Source: Candidatus Rokuibacteriota bacterium
GTDB lineage: Bacteria; Methylomirabilota; Methylomirabilia; Rokubacteriales; CSP1-6
DNA: 64,000 bases
Assembly (NCBI GenBank): GCA_003220435.1
Contig: QHSL01000075.1
Span: 1 to 64,000 of the forward strand
Direction of reading: 5' to 3'
Below, in pieces: positions 44,167 through 53,817 of this stretch. Both the position numbers and the translations under genes were made by a program. Below the pieces are notes generated by a model. The model ran no database searches. It was not told the origin of the DNA and saw only the letters and a program-made list of their open reading frames with translations. Each line of letters starts with the position of its first letter. Positions within the stretch are counted from its first letter, which is position 1.

Positions 44167-44195
44167 TTGCCCGCCCCGGCGGCCTCCGATAAAAT
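44167..44195 (+). promoter_or_regulatory. Promoter upstream of korAB
   Basis: TTGCCC (44167-44172), a 17-base spacer and TAAAAT (44190-44195) form a good sigma-70 type promoter in the 203-base gap before korA. Confidence 0.5.
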
Positions 44196-44314
44196 GAGTG
44201 CTGGTCTGCCGGCGTTCGACTTGACGGCCGTCGGTGGCGTCCTCCGGAACGAATCTTCCCGCACCGGGCTCGCGGGATATGAGTGCGCAAGCTGAACGAG
44301 GAGACACGACAGGG

Positions 44315-46186
44315 ATGAGCCAGATAGCGACTCCCGCCACAGGCGTTGAGAAGTCGCGAAAAGCGCTCGACCGCGCCGTGATCCGGTTCGCCGGGGACTC
44401 CGGCGACGGGATGCAGCTCACCGGGGAGCAATTCACGACCGAGTCGGCGTGGGCGGGCAACGACCTCGCCACGCTGCCGAACTTCCCGGCCGAGATCCGA
44501 GCACCGGCCGGTACGCTCTTCGGGGTCTCGAGCTTTCAGCTGCAGTTCGGCAGTCAGCGCGTCTACACCCCGGGCGATCGCCTCGACTGTCTGGTCGCCA
44601 TGAACCCGGCCGCGCTCAAGGTCCACCTGCGGGATCTCAAGACGGGCGGGCTCCTGATCGTCAACACGCACGCGTTCGACAAGCGCAACCTGGACAAGGC
44701 CGGCTACGCCGCGAACCCGCTCGACGATCCGACGCTGGCCGAACGCTACCGTTTGCACAAGGTCGACATGACGGGTCTCACGCACGAGGCCATCAAGGAC
44801 CTGCCCCTCAACACGAAGGAGAAGGACCGGACCAAGAACTTCTTCGCGCTCGGCCTGGTCTCCTGGATCTACACGCGGCCGCTCGAACCGACGCTGGCGT
44901 GGATCGAGAAGAGGTTCGCCAAGAACAAGGACATCGCCGAGGCCAACACCCGCGTGCTCAAGGCGGGCCACGCCTTCGGCGAGACGGCCGAGATCTTCGC
45001 CGAGCATTACGCCGTCGAGCCCGCCGAGATGGCGCCGGGGCTCTACCGGGCCATGACCGGCAATCGCGCGCTGGCCTGGGGCATCCTGGCGGCCGCGCAG
45101 CGCTCGAAGCTCCCCGTGGTCTATGGCGCCTATCCGATCACTCCCGCCAGCGACATCCTGCACGAGCTAGCCCTGCACAAGCGCTTCCGGGTGCGAACGA
45201 TCCAGGCCGAGGACGAGATCGCGGCGGTCACCGCGGCGATCGGCGCCGCCTTTGGCGGGGCCATCGGCGTAACCGCGTCGAGCGGGCCCGGGATCGCCCT
45301 CAAGGGCGAGGGCATCGGCCTGGCCGTGACCGCGGAGCTCCCGCTCGTGGTCCTGAACATTCAACGGGCTGGCCCGTCGACGGGCATGCCCACGAAGACC
45401 GAGCAGGCCGACCTCATGCAAGCCCTCTACGGCCGCAACAGCGAGGCGCCGGTGATCGTGCTCGCCCCGGCCACGCCCGGCGACTGCTTCTACATCGCGT
45501 ACGAGGCGGTGCGGATTGCCGCCAAGTACATGGTGCCGGTGATCGTGCTGAGCGACGGCTTCCTGGCCAACGGCTCGGAGCCGTGGCTCATCCCGGACGC
45601 GTCGACGCTGCCGCCGATCGACATCCAGTTCCGAACGGAGCGGGAAGGATTCTTCCCGTATCTGCGCGACCCGGCCACGCTTGCGCGGCCGTGGGTGAAG
45701 CCCGGCACGCCGGGTCTCGAGCACCGCATCGGCGGGATCGAGAAGCAGGACGTCACCGGCAACATTTCCTACGATCCGGAGAATCACGACCACATGGTCC
45801 GCACGCGGGCCGAGAAGGTCCGGCGGGCGGCCCAGGAGATCCCGCCGACGTCGATCAACGGCCCGGCGACGGGCGACCTCCTGGTCGTCGGCTGGGGTGG
45901 CACTTACGGCTCGATCACGGCGGCGGTCGAGCGCGCTCAGGCGGACGGGAAGTCGGTCGCGTCGATCCACCTTCGCCACCTGAACCCGCTGCCCCCGGAC
46001 CTCGGCCACATCCTTCGCGAGTACCGCAAGGTGCTGGTGCCCGAGATCAACAGCGGGCAGCTCGTGCGCGTGCTGCGTGCCGAGTACCTGGTCGACGCGG
46101 TCGGGTTCAACCGGGTGCGTGGCCTGCCGTTGGCGTCCGATGAGATCCACGAGGCCATCACCCAGCTTCTCGGGAGCAAGTCATGA
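44315..46186 (+). CDS. korA: 2-oxoacid:ferredoxin oxidoreductase, fused gamma-alpha subunit
   Basis: The 623-residue subunit fuses the gamma domain (about 20-200; F-A-G-D-S-G-D-G-M near the start) to the alpha pyrimidine-binding domain (Y-P-I-T-P-A-S-D-I-L near 275, then the C-terminal domain with G-W-G-G-T-Y-G-S). It pairs with the next gene to decarboxylate a 2-oxoacid, most likely 2-oxoglutarate, to the acyl-CoA while reducing ferredoxin. ATG 44315 follows GAGGAG at a suitable distance; ATG 44279 is an alternative adding 12 residues. Overlap with korB is 4 bases. Confidence 0.93.
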   Translation: MSQIATPATGVEKSRKALDRAVIRFAGDSGDGMQLTGEQFTTESAWAGNDLATLPNFPAEIRAPAGTLFGVSSFQLQFGSQRVYTPGDRLDCLVAMNPAALKVHLRDLKTGGLLIVNTHAFDKRNLDKAGYAANPLDDPTLAERYRLHKVDMTGLTHEAIKDLPLNTKEKDRTKNFFALGLVSWIYTRPLEPTLAWIEKRFAKNKDIAEANTRVLKAGHAFGETAEIFAEHYAVEPAEMAPGLYRAMTGNRALAWGILAAAQRSKLPVVYGAYPITPASDILHELALHKRFRVRTIQAEDEIAAVTAAIGAAFGGAIGVTASSGPGIALKGEGIGLAVTAELPLVVLNIQRAGPSTGMPTKTEQADLMQALYGRNSEAPVIVLAPATPGDCFYIAYEAVRIAAKYMVPVIVLSDGFLANGSEPWLIPDASTLPPIDIQFRTEREGFFPYLRDPATLARPWVKPGTPGLEHRIGGIEKQDVTGNISYDPENHDHMVRTRAEKVRRAAQEIPPTSINGPATGDLLVVGWGGTYGSITAAVERAQADGKSVASIHLRHLNPLPPDLGHILREYRKVLVPEINSGQLVRVLRAEYLVDAVGFNRVRGLPLASDEIHEAITQLLGSKS

Positions 46187-47211
46187 GTCCGAGCGAGGCC
46201 GGAGCCAAGGAAGCGCCGAAGTACACGAAGAAGGACTTCGAGTCGGACCAGGACGTTCGCTGGTGCCCCGGCTGCGGAGACTACGCGATCCTCTCTGCGG
46301 TCCAGAAGACGATGCCCGACCTCGGGATCCCCAAGGAAGACATCGTGTTCATCTCCGGGATCGGCTGCTCGAGCCGCTTCCCGTACTACATGAACACTTA
46401 CGGCTTCCACACGATCCACGGCCGCGCGCCGGCGATCGCGACCGGGCTCCGCGTGGCGCGTCCCGATCTGAAGATCTTCGTGGTCACCGGCGACGGTGAC
46501 GGGCTCTCGATCGGCGGCAACCACATGCTCCATGTGCTGCGCCGCAACGTGAACCTGACGATCCTCCTGTTCAACAACCGGATCTACGGGCTCACCAAGG
46601 GGCAGTACTCACCGACGAGCGAGCTCGGCAAGGTGACCAAGTCGACGCCGGTCGGCTCGGCGGACCGTCCCGTCAACCCGCTCGCGTTCGCGCTCGGCTG
46701 CGGGGCGACGTTCGTGGCGCGCACCGTCGACCGCAACATCCCGCACATGGACGAGATGCTGAAGCGCGCCGCGAAGCACCGGGGCACCGGGTTCATCGAG
46801 ATCCTCCAGAACTGCAACGTCTACAACGACCTGGCCTGGAACGTGATCTACGACCGGGAGTCGAAGGTCCAGCATGAGCTCCGGCTCGAGCACGGCAAGC
46901 CCCTGCTGTTCGGGCCGCCGGACGACCGGCGTGCCCTGATCATGGAGGGGGTCACCCCGAAGGTGGTCCGCGCCAAGGACGTCCAGGGGAGCGTGCTCTG
47001 GATCCACGACGAGACCAACGTAAACGCCGCCAAGCTCCTGGCGGATCTCTTCGCGCCAGACTTCCCGGTGCCCATCGGCGTGCTCTCGGCGGTCGACGCG
47101 CCCGTCTACGAGGACCTGATTCTCGATCAGGAGCAGAAGGCCATCTCGGAGCGCGGCCCCGGCGACATCGCCAAGCTGCTGACCTCGGGAGACACCTGGA
47201 AGATCTCGTAG
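46183..47211 (+). CDS. korB: 2-oxoacid:ferredoxin oxidoreductase beta subunit
   Basis: The 342-residue beta subunit binds thiamine pyrophosphate through G-D-G-D-G-L-S-I-G-G-N-H. The cluster cysteines are in W-C28-P-G-C31-G-D-Y and further along (G-I-G-C-S-S). No separate ferredoxin-like delta subunit is encoded, as in the two-subunit KorAB of bacteria with a reductive or oxygen-tolerant citric acid cycle. Reduced ferredoxin from this enzyme could feed the FTR-like protein at 56989. That link is inference. Confidence 0.94.
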   Translation: MSPSEAGAKEAPKYTKKDFESDQDVRWCPGCGDYAILSAVQKTMPDLGIPKEDIVFISGIGCSSRFPYYMNTYGFHTIHGRAPAIATGLRVARPDLKIFVVTGDGDGLSIGGNHMLHVLRRNVNLTILLFNNRIYGLTKGQYSPTSELGKVTKSTPVGSADRPVNPLAFALGCGATFVARTVDRNIPHMDEMLKRAAKHRGTGFIEILQNCNVYNDLAWNVIYDRESKVQHELRLEHGKPLLFGPPDDRRALIMEGVTPKVVRAKDVQGSVLWIHDETNVNAAKLLADLFAPDFPVPIGVLSAVDAPVYEDLILDQEQKAISERGPGDIAKLLTSGDTWKIS

Positions 47212-47236
47212 CTCGCCGCGCGGGGCACGTGGCCAC

Positions 47237-48682
47237 ATGCCCCTGAGCCGCACCTTTCTCGCGGACCTCGAGCGACTCGTCGGCGCCGGCGGCCTCGTGC
47301 GCTCGCACGAGGGCCGGCTGGTCTACGAGTCGGACATGCACACCTTCTACAGGGGCGCCCCCGACGTGGTCGCCCTCCCGATCCGCACGGACCAGGTCGT
47401 CGCGATCGTCCGACTGTGCCGGGCCGAGCACGTGCCGATCGTTCCCAGGGGCTCGGGCACCGGGCTGATCGGCGGTGCCATGGCGCCTCACGGCGGCGTG
47501 ATGATCGGCATGAACCGGATGGACCAAATACTCGAGCTCGACCTCCCGAACCGGTGCGCGACGGTCCAGTCCGGGCTGATCAACCTCTCTCTGACACGTG
47601 CCGTCGCAAACCGCGGATATTTCTTTGCTCCTGATCCCTCGAGCCAGATGGTGTCTTCCATTGGCGGCAACGTCGCGACCAACGCCGGGGGGCCCCACTG
47701 CCTGAAATACGGCATCACCACGAACCACGTCCTCGGGCTCGAGCTCGTGACGGGGACGGGCGAGCTGGTTCGCCTGGGCGGCAAGGTGGCCGATCGTCCG
47801 GGCTACGACCTCACTGGAGTGGCCGTCGGCTCGGAGGGCACGTTCGGCATCGTGACCGCTGTCACCGTGCGTCTCCTTCACGCCCCGGAGGCGGTGAGGA
47901 CGATCCTGGCCTCGTTCGCCGCGATCGAGGACGCGTCCGAGGCGGTCTCGGCGATCATCGCCGCCGGCATGATCCCGGCGGCCCTCGAGATGCTCGACGA
48001 GATGATGATCCGCGCCATCAACGAGGGATCGGGCGCGGGCTATCCAAAGGATGCCGCGGCCGTCCTCCTGATCGAGCTGGACGGCCCCGTGGGGGAGGTC
48101 ATGGCGCAAGGTCAGCGCGCCGCGCAGATCTGCTGGGAGCGGGGTGCCCTCGAGGTGCGCGTAGCGCGCGACGACGTCGAGCGAGCGCTTCTCTGGAAGG
48201 GGCGCAAGGAGGCCGCAGGGGCCGTCGGCCGGCTCGCGCCGACCTATTTGCTCCAGGACGCGGTCGTGCCGCGCTCCAAGCTTCCAGCGATCATGCGCGA
48301 GATGATCGCGATCGGCGCGCGCCACCGGGTACGGATCGCCAACGTGTTCCACGCGGGCGACGGTAACCTCCACCCGTTGATCCTCTACGATGACCGCGAC
48401 CCCGAGGAGCTCGAACGAGCGAAGGCGGCCAACGAGGAGCTGCTGCACGCCTGCATCACGATGGGTGGGACGGTGACGGGCGAGCACGGCGTCGGGCTCG
48501 ACAAAGCGAAGAACCTCCCGCTGCAGTACGCCGACGCCGACCTGAACTTCATGTACCGCCTGCGCCGTGCCTTCGACCCGGACGCGATGATGAATCCCGG
48601 CAAGCTCCTCCCGTCCCACCCCGCCTGCGGTGAGGGGTTCCGGCCGGCCCGACCGCGCGTGCCCGAAGGCGCCTGGATCTAG
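47237..48682 (+). CDS. glcD: Glycolate oxidase subunit GlcD-like FAD-linked oxidase
   Basis: The 481-residue flavoprotein has the FAD_binding_4 domain (P-R-G-S-G-T-G-L-I-G-G-A near 75 and G-G-N-V-A-T-N-A-G-G near 145) and the FAD-oxidase C-terminal domain ending with G-E-H-G-V-G. GlcD is the catalytic subunit that oxidises glycolate or another 2-hydroxyacid such as lactate. It is followed by glcE and glcF homologues in the standard order. The exact 2-hydroxyacid cannot be decided from sequence. Confidence 0.9.
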   Translation: MPLSRTFLADLERLVGAGGLVRSHEGRLVYESDMHTFYRGAPDVVALPIRTDQVVAIVRLCRAEHVPIVPRGSGTGLIGGAMAPHGGVMIGMNRMDQILELDLPNRCATVQSGLINLSLTRAVANRGYFFAPDPSSQMVSSIGGNVATNAGGPHCLKYGITTNHVLGLELVTGTGELVRLGGKVADRPGYDLTGVAVGSEGTFGIVTAVTVRLLHAPEAVRTILASFAAIEDASEAVSAIIAAGMIPAALEMLDEMMIRAINEGSGAGYPKDAAAVLLIELDGPVGEVMAQGQRAAQICWERGALEVRVARDDVERALLWKGRKEAAGAVGRLAPTYLLQDAVVPRSKLPAIMREMIAIGARHRVRIANVFHAGDGNLHPLILYDDRDPEELERAKAANEELLHACITMGGTVTGEHGVGLDKAKNLPLQYADADLNFMYRLRRAFDPDAMMNPGKLLPSHPACGEGFRPARPRVPEGAWI

Positions 48683-48689
48683 GCGCGCG

Positions 48690-50009
48690 ATGTCGGTCGC
48701 GGGGCGCTCGGTTGCCGAGGCGTTCGTCGCGATCGCCGGCCGCGACGGCGTGCGGAGCGACCAGGGCGCACGCGCCGGCGCGGCGGTGGACGGGCAGCTC
48801 GCCGGCCTCGTCGTACGCCCAGGATCGCTGGAGCAGCTGAGTCAGGTCATGGCCCTCGCCCACGAGGCGGGGCTGGCCGTGGTACCGCGCGGCAGTGGCA
48901 GTGCGCTCGAGCTCGGGCGTCCTCCGGCGCGCATGGACGTGGCCCTCGACCTGCGCGGCCTCGATCGGGTGGTCGAGTACAACCCCGCCGACGTGACGAT
49001 CACGGTGGAGGCCGGCATCACCGTGGGAGCGCTGGCCGCCCGGCTGGCGCCTCACCGGCAATTCCTGGCCCTCGACCCTCCGGGCGGCGCAACCCGAACG
49101 CTGGGCGGAATCACGGCGACCAACGCGAGCGGCCCGCTCCGCGCGCGCTACGGCACCATGCGCGACCTGTTGCTGGGAGTCCGCTTTGTCCAGGCCGACG
49201 GGGTGGTGACCTGGGGCGGCTCGAAGGTGGTGAAATCGGTGAGCGGATACGACGTGCCGAAGCTGATGGTCGGCGCGCTGGGCACTCTCGGCGTGCTCGG
49301 CGAGCTGACGCTCCGCCTTCATCCGCTGCCCGACGCCGAGCGCTCGTGGCTCGTGCCGCTGCCATCGGCCGAAGCGGCGCAGACCTTCGTCGAGCGCGTC
49401 GTCGATTCATCGGTCCAGCCGAATCGGCTCGAGTACTTCAGCGATCGGGTGCTCGACGCCGTCGCAGCGGGCTCGGCGGCGGCCGGCGTGGCGGTGTCGA
49501 TCGGGAGTGTGGAAGAGGCGGTCGTCGAAGGGCGCGCGCGGCTGGCCGCGATCGCCCGGGCGGGTGGGGCCGACATCGTCCCGGTACCCGACTCGTTCTG
49601 GAGTGACACCGAGCGGGCTCTGACGCCCTCCGGCGGCGAGGCGCTGCTTCAGATCGCCTCGCTCACCAGCCGGCTCGCGACGACCCAGCGCGCGATCGTC
49701 GAGGCGGTGGGAGCGGCCGCGTCGGGGACGCCCGTGTGGACGAGCGCCTGCGCTCCGCTGGGGACGTTTCGGGTACGCCTAGGCGCGGCCGATGTCGCCC
49801 GGACGGCGGCGGTGACGAACCGACTGCGGGCCGAGCTCGCCGAGATCGATGGCAGCGTCGTCATCGCGCGGGGCCCCTCGGCTCTCCGCGTGGTGATCGA
49901 TCCCTGGGGTCCCGTCGAAGCTGGCGCCTTCGCACTCATGCGGGCCCTGAAGGACGATCTCGATCCCGGGCGCGTGCTGAATCCCGGTCGCTTCGTCGGA
50001 GGCCTCTGA
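48690..50009 (+). CDS. glcE: Glycolate oxidase subunit GlcE-like FAD-binding protein
   Basis: The 439-residue protein is a second FAD_binding_4 domain protein (P-R-G-S-G-S-A near 70, D-P-P-G-G-A-T near 128, W-G-G-x-K-V-V-K-S-V-S-G-Y-D), shorter than GlcD in the C-terminal part. GlcE is needed for the GlcDEF complex. ATG 48690 lies 8 bases after glcD, and its stop overlaps the glcF start (TGATG). Confidence 0.88.
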   Translation: MSVAGRSVAEAFVAIAGRDGVRSDQGARAGAAVDGQLAGLVVRPGSLEQLSQVMALAHEAGLAVVPRGSGSALELGRPPARMDVALDLRGLDRVVEYNPADVTITVEAGITVGALAARLAPHRQFLALDPPGGATRTLGGITATNASGPLRARYGTMRDLLLGVRFVQADGVVTWGGSKVVKSVSGYDVPKLMVGALGTLGVLGELTLRLHPLPDAERSWLVPLPSAEAAQTFVERVVDSSVQPNRLEYFSDRVLDAVAAGSAAAGVAVSIGSVEEAVVEGRARLAAIARAGGADIVPVPDSFWSDTERALTPSGGEALLQIASLTSRLATTQRAIVEAVGAAASGTPVWTSACAPLGTFRVRLGAADVARTAAVTNRLRAELAEIDGSVVIARGPSALRVVIDPWGPVEAGAFALMRALKDDLDPGRVLNPGRFVGGL

Positions 50010-51259
50010 TGACGTCGGCCTTCCGCGGCGCAGGCGCTCCCGACGTCGACGAGATCAGGAAGTGCGTGCACTGCGGGATCTGTCTGCCGGCGTGCCCAAC
50101 CTATCGCGTCCTCGGCGAGGAGATGGATTCCCCTCGCGGCCGCATCTACCTGATGCGCGCCGCCGCCGAGGGCCGCGTGGAGCTCAGCGAGACCTTCCAG
50201 CGCCATCTGGACCTCTGCCTCGGCTGTCGCGCCTGCGAGACCGCGTGCCCGTCGGGCGTGAGGTTCGGCTCGCTCCTCGAGGCGACGCGCGCTCAGCTCC
50301 GCCGACACGGGCCGCCGCCGAAGCATCGCCTCCTCGAGGCGTTCGCGTTCGCGCTCTTCCCCGAGCCGGCGCGGCTCGGCGCCGCCCTGGCGGCCTTCCG
50401 CCTCTACCGGGCGTCGGGGCTCCGCGCCCTCGTCCGTGCGACCGGCCTCCTGCGTCTGGCGCCCGCGCTCGGGGCCATGGACGCGCTCCTCGACGAGGTC
50501 CCCCGGCCGGTGCCGTTGCCGGAGCTCGTGCCCGCCCACGGCCGCGTGCAGGGACGCGTCGGCCTCCTCACCGGCTGCGTGCAGCGCCAGCTCTATCCCC
50601 AGGTGAACCGCGACACCGCGCGGCTCCTGGCGCTCGCCGGCTACGAGGTCGTGATCCCGCGGGCCCAGGGGTGCTGCGGAGCCCTCGAGCTTCACGCTGG
50701 TCGGGTGGACGCCTACTCGGCGAGGGCCCGGGCCCTTGCCGCCGCGTTCCCCGACGACCTGGATTTCGTCGTGACCAACGCCGCGGGCTGCGGCTCGGCA
50801 ATGAAGGAGTACGGCCACGGGCTTCCGGAGATCGCCTCGTTCGGCGGACGCGTCCGAGACGTCATGGAGCTGCTGGCCGGCGCCGAGCTGCCGCTCGGGC
50901 GGATCGACCTCACGGTGACGTATCACGACGCCTGCCACCTGGCTCACGGTCAGCGAGTGCGGCAGGAGCCGCGCGAGCTGCTCCGGCGGATCCCAGGGCT
51001 CAAGCTCGTGGAGCTCGCAGACAGCGACCTCTGCTGCGGGAGCGCCGGCGTCTACAACCTGCTCGAGCCCGGCATGGCCGGCGAGCTGCTCGAGCTCAAG
51101 ATCGCTCGTATCGTCGAGACGGGGGCGCAGGTGGTGGCGGCCGCGAACCCCGGATGCCTCCTGCAGATCGCCGGAGGGTGTCGCCAGCGCGGTCTGGACG
51201 TGACGCTCGTTCATCCCGTAGAGTTGCTGGCGAGAGCGGTGGATGCGCATACGCGTTAA
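50009..51259 (+). CDS. glcF: Glycolate oxidase iron-sulfur subunit GlcF-like
   Basis: The 416-residue protein has two ferredoxin-type [4Fe-4S] motifs (C-V-H-C-G-I-C-L-P-A-C-P and C-L-G-C-R-A-C-E-T-A-C-P). Two CCG domains follow (G-C-C-G-A-L and L-C-C-G-S-A-G), as in HdrB/GlcF proteins. It carries electrons from GlcD/E to the quinone pool at the membrane. It overlaps the start of the following cupin gene by 17 bases. Confidence 0.92.
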   Translation: MTSAFRGAGAPDVDEIRKCVHCGICLPACPTYRVLGEEMDSPRGRIYLMRAAAEGRVELSETFQRHLDLCLGCRACETACPSGVRFGSLLEATRAQLRRHGPPPKHRLLEAFAFALFPEPARLGAALAAFRLYRASGLRALVRATGLLRLAPALGAMDALLDEVPRPVPLPELVPAHGRVQGRVGLLTGCVQRQLYPQVNRDTARLLALAGYEVVIPRAQGCCGALELHAGRVDAYSARARALAAAFPDDLDFVVTNAAGCGSAMKEYGHGLPEIASFGGRVRDVMELLAGAELPLGRIDLTVTYHDACHLAHGQRVRQEPRELLRRIPGLKLVELADSDLCCGSAGVYNLLEPGMAGELLELKIARIVETGAQVVAAANPGCLLQIAGGCRQRGLDVTLVHPVELLARAVDAHTR

Positions 51260-51566
51260 GGATCACGTGAAGCTCCAGGCCGATCGGATGGCGAGGATCG
51301 CCCTCGCCACGACCGAGCGCGCCCAGCTCGACCTCTACTGCGTGGCGCCGGGCCAGGCCCAGCGGCCGCACACACACGGGGACCAGGACAAGATCTACTA
51401 CGTCCTCGAGGGCAGGGGACGCTTCACCGTGGGCGCCGAGACGCAGACTCTCGAGGCCGGCGACGCGACGGTCGCGCGAGCCGGCGTCGAGCACGGTCTC
51501 CTCAACGAAGGAACCGCGCCGCTTCTCGTCCTGGTCGTCGTCACGCCGCCGCCACCCCACGCGTGA
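51243..51566 (+). CDS. Small cupin-domain protein
   Basis: The 107-residue protein is a single cupin barrel. Motif 1 is seen as P-H-T-H-G-D-Q-D-K-I-Y-Y-V-L-E-G (two His and a later acidic residue), and motif 2 ends with G-V-E-H-G-L. A metal site is therefore likely, but the reaction is unknown. It is embedded between glcF and lutA with overlaps on both sides (17 and 4 bases), so it is cotranscribed with the 2-hydroxyacid genes. GTG 51267 is an alternative start that removes the overlap. Confidence 0.82.
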   Translation: MRIRVKDHVKLQADRMARIALATTERAQLDLYCVAPGQAQRPHTHGDQDKIYYVLEGRGRFTVGAETQTLEAGDATVARAGVEHGLLNEGTAPLLVLVVVTPPPPHA

Positions 51567-52297
51567 GCGCTCCCGTCCGCGCTGCGCTGATGGTCACCTG
51601 CCTGGGGGACATGTTCTTCCCCGAGGTCGGCGTGAGCGTCACGCGGCTCCTCCGGCGCCTGGGCGTCACGGTGGAGTTCCCCCAGGGCCAGACATGCTGC
51701 GGCCAGCCGATGTTCAACTCGGGTTACCACGCCGGCGCGGCGCGCGTGGCCGCGCGGACCGTCGAGCTGTTCAGGGACGCCGAGCACGTCGTCGTCCCCT
51801 CGGGCTCCTGCGCCTACATGGTCCGCCACGAGTACCCGGCGCTGCTCCGCGACACCCCGGCCCGCGCGGAGGCCGAGCGGCTGGCCGGCCGGACGTACGA
51901 GCTGTCCCAGTTCCTCGTGCGGGTCCTGGGCAAGACCCGGTTCAAAGCCAGCGTGACCGGGCGGGTGACCTATCACGATTCCTGCCACCTCCTGCGCGGG
52001 CTCCGCGAGTCGGAGGCGCCGCGCACGCTGCTCCGGAACCTCGACGGGGCGGAGCTGGTCGAGCTGCCCGGCGGCGACGAGTGCTGCGGCTTCGGCGGCT
52101 CGTTCTCGGTGCGCCTGCCGGAGGTCTCCACGCAGATCCTCGACAAAAAGCTCCGGAACATCGAGGCGACCGGCGCCGCGTGCGTCGTCGCGTGCGACTC
52201 CGGCTGCCTCATGCAGATGGGCGGAGGGCTCGGCCGCCGGCGGTCGAAAGTCCGCCCGCTGCACCTGGCCGAGCTGCTCGACGGGGACGAGCGGTGA
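51563..52297 (+). CDS. lutA: LutA/YkgE-type Fe-S protein of L-lactate utilisation
   Basis: The 244-residue protein has two CCG domains (Q-T-C-C-G-Q-P near 46 and E-C-C-G-F-G-G near 177), with further cysteines in the matching positions (T-C-L-G-D near 12 and D-S-C-H-L). This is the LutA layout: with LutB and LutC it oxidises L-lactate in bacteria such as Bacillus. GTG start overlaps the cupin stop and its own stop overlaps lutB. Confidence 0.9.
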   Translation: MSAPVRAALMVTCLGDMFFPEVGVSVTRLLRRLGVTVEFPQGQTCCGQPMFNSGYHAGAARVAARTVELFRDAEHVVVPSGSCAYMVRHEYPALLRDTPARAEAERLAGRTYELSQFLVRVLGKTRFKASVTGRVTYHDSCHLLRGLRESEAPRTLLRNLDGAELVELPGGDECCGFGGSFSVRLPEVSTQILDKKLRNIEATGAACVVACDSGCLMQMGGGLGRRRSKVRPLHLAELLDGDER

Positions 52298-53817
52298 GCG
52301 ACACGGACCTGTCGGTCCCGTTCCGCCAGCGTGCCGGCAGCGCCCTCGGGGACAAGCACCTGCAGGAGGCGCTGACGATCGCCACCACGAAGTTCATCGG
52401 TCTGCGGCGGGAGGCCTTCGGTGAGTTCCCGGAGGGCGAGCGGCTCCGGGACATGGCGCGCGAGATCAAGGAGGCGACGCTTCAGCACCTCGATCGCTAC
52501 GTCGACCAGCTGATCGACAGCGTCGAGCGCCTCGGCGGCCACGTGCACTACGCGACGACGCCGGAAGAAGCGCGGCGCGTGGTCCTGGACATCGCCGCGC
52601 GCACCGGGGCGCGGCTGGCCGTGAAGTCGAAGTCGATGGCGAGCGAGGAGATCCACCTGAACGAGGCGCTCGAGGCGGCGGGCGTGATCCCGATCGAGAC
52701 CGACCTCGGCGAGTACATCATCCAGCTCGCGCACGAGCGCCCGTCGCACATCATCGCGCCCGCGATCCACAAGACCAAGGGCCAGGTCGCCGACCTCTTC
52801 GCGAAGGAGCTCGGGCGGCAGGTGGCGGCCGACCCGGAGGAGCTGACGCGGATCGCGCGCGTGGAGCTGCGCCAGAAATTCCTCGACGCCGATCTCGGGA
52901 TCACCGGCGCGAACTTCGCCGTCGCCGACAGCGGCACCGTCGTGCTCGTGACCAACGAGGGCAACGGCCGGATGGTCACTTCGCTCCCGCGCGTCCACGT
53001 CGCCGTGATGGGCGTCGAGAAGGTCGTGCCCTCGATGACCGACCTCATGGTGTTCCTCCAGATCCTCGCCAAGAGCGCGACGGGCCAGAAGCTGTCGGTC
53101 TACACCACGCTCGTCCGCGGGCCGCGGCGGGCCGGCGAGCTGGAGGGCCCCGACGAGTTTCACCTGGTGCTGCTCGACAACGGCCGCATCCGCCAGATCG
53201 CGGGCCCGCTCCGCGAGGCGCTCTACTGCCTGCGCTGCGGTGCGTGTCTCAACGTCTGTCCGGTGTACCGGCAGATCGGGGGCCACGCCTACGGCTACAC
53301 CTATCCCGGGCCGATCGGCATCCTGCTGACCGCGATGCTCGAGGGTCCGGGCTCGGTCAAGGACCTCGCGCACGCGTCCTCGCTCTGCGGGGCCTGCGCC
53401 GACGCGTGCCCGGTCCGCATCGACATACCCAGGATGCTCGTCGAGCTGCGCCGGGAGGTCGACGAGGCCCGCATCGCGTCGTGGACAGAGCGTCTCGCCT
53501 ACCGGCTGATGGAGACGATCCTCGCCAGCCCGACGCTCTATCGATGGAGCAAGCCGCTGGCGCGCCTGCTGCAGCGCCCGTTCGCCCGCGACGGTCGCAT
53601 CCGCAGCGTGCCCCTGGCCTTCGGCGAGTGGACGCGGACGCGCGACCTTCCCGCCGTCGCGCGCCAAACATTCCAGGAGCGTTGGCCCGAGCTGCAAAAC
53701 CCGACCGCAACGCCGGGCTCGTCGACCGCAACGGGTGAACCGTGCGACCGGAGCCGGCTCGCTCCTGAGTCAGGCCACCCTCGGCCCAAGCCGGACTCAC
53801 GGCACCCGTTACAATGA
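52294..53817 (+). CDS. lutB: LutB-type iron-sulfur protein of lactate utilisation
   Basis: The 507-residue protein has an N-terminal LUD (DUF162) domain with the G-I-T-G-A-N-F-A-V-A-D-S-G-T motif. It is followed by two [4Fe-4S] motifs (C-L-R-C-G-A-C-L-N-V-C-P and C-G-A-C-A-D-A-C-P) near residues 312 and 365, and a C-terminal DUF3390-like tail. GTG start at 52294 overlaps the lutA stop. The last 40 residues are proline- and serine-rich and may be disordered. Middle gene of lutABC. Confidence 0.93.
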   Translation: MSDTDLSVPFRQRAGSALGDKHLQEALTIATTKFIGLRREAFGEFPEGERLRDMAREIKEATLQHLDRYVDQLIDSVERLGGHVHYATTPEEARRVVLDIAARTGARLAVKSKSMASEEIHLNEALEAAGVIPIETDLGEYIIQLAHERPSHIIAPAIHKTKGQVADLFAKELGRQVAADPEELTRIARVELRQKFLDADLGITGANFAVADSGTVVLVTNEGNGRMVTSLPRVHVAVMGVEKVVPSMTDLMVFLQILAKSATGQKLSVYTTLVRGPRRAGELEGPDEFHLVLLDNGRIRQIAGPLREALYCLRCGACLNVCPVYRQIGGHAYGYTYPGPIGILLTAMLEGPGSVKDLAHASSLCGACADACPVRIDIPRMLVELRREVDEARIASWTERLAYRLMETILASPTLYRWSKPLARLLQRPFARDGRIRSVPLAFGEWTRTRDLPAVARQTFQERWPELQNPTATPGSSTATGEPCDRSRLAPESGHPRPKPDSRHPLQ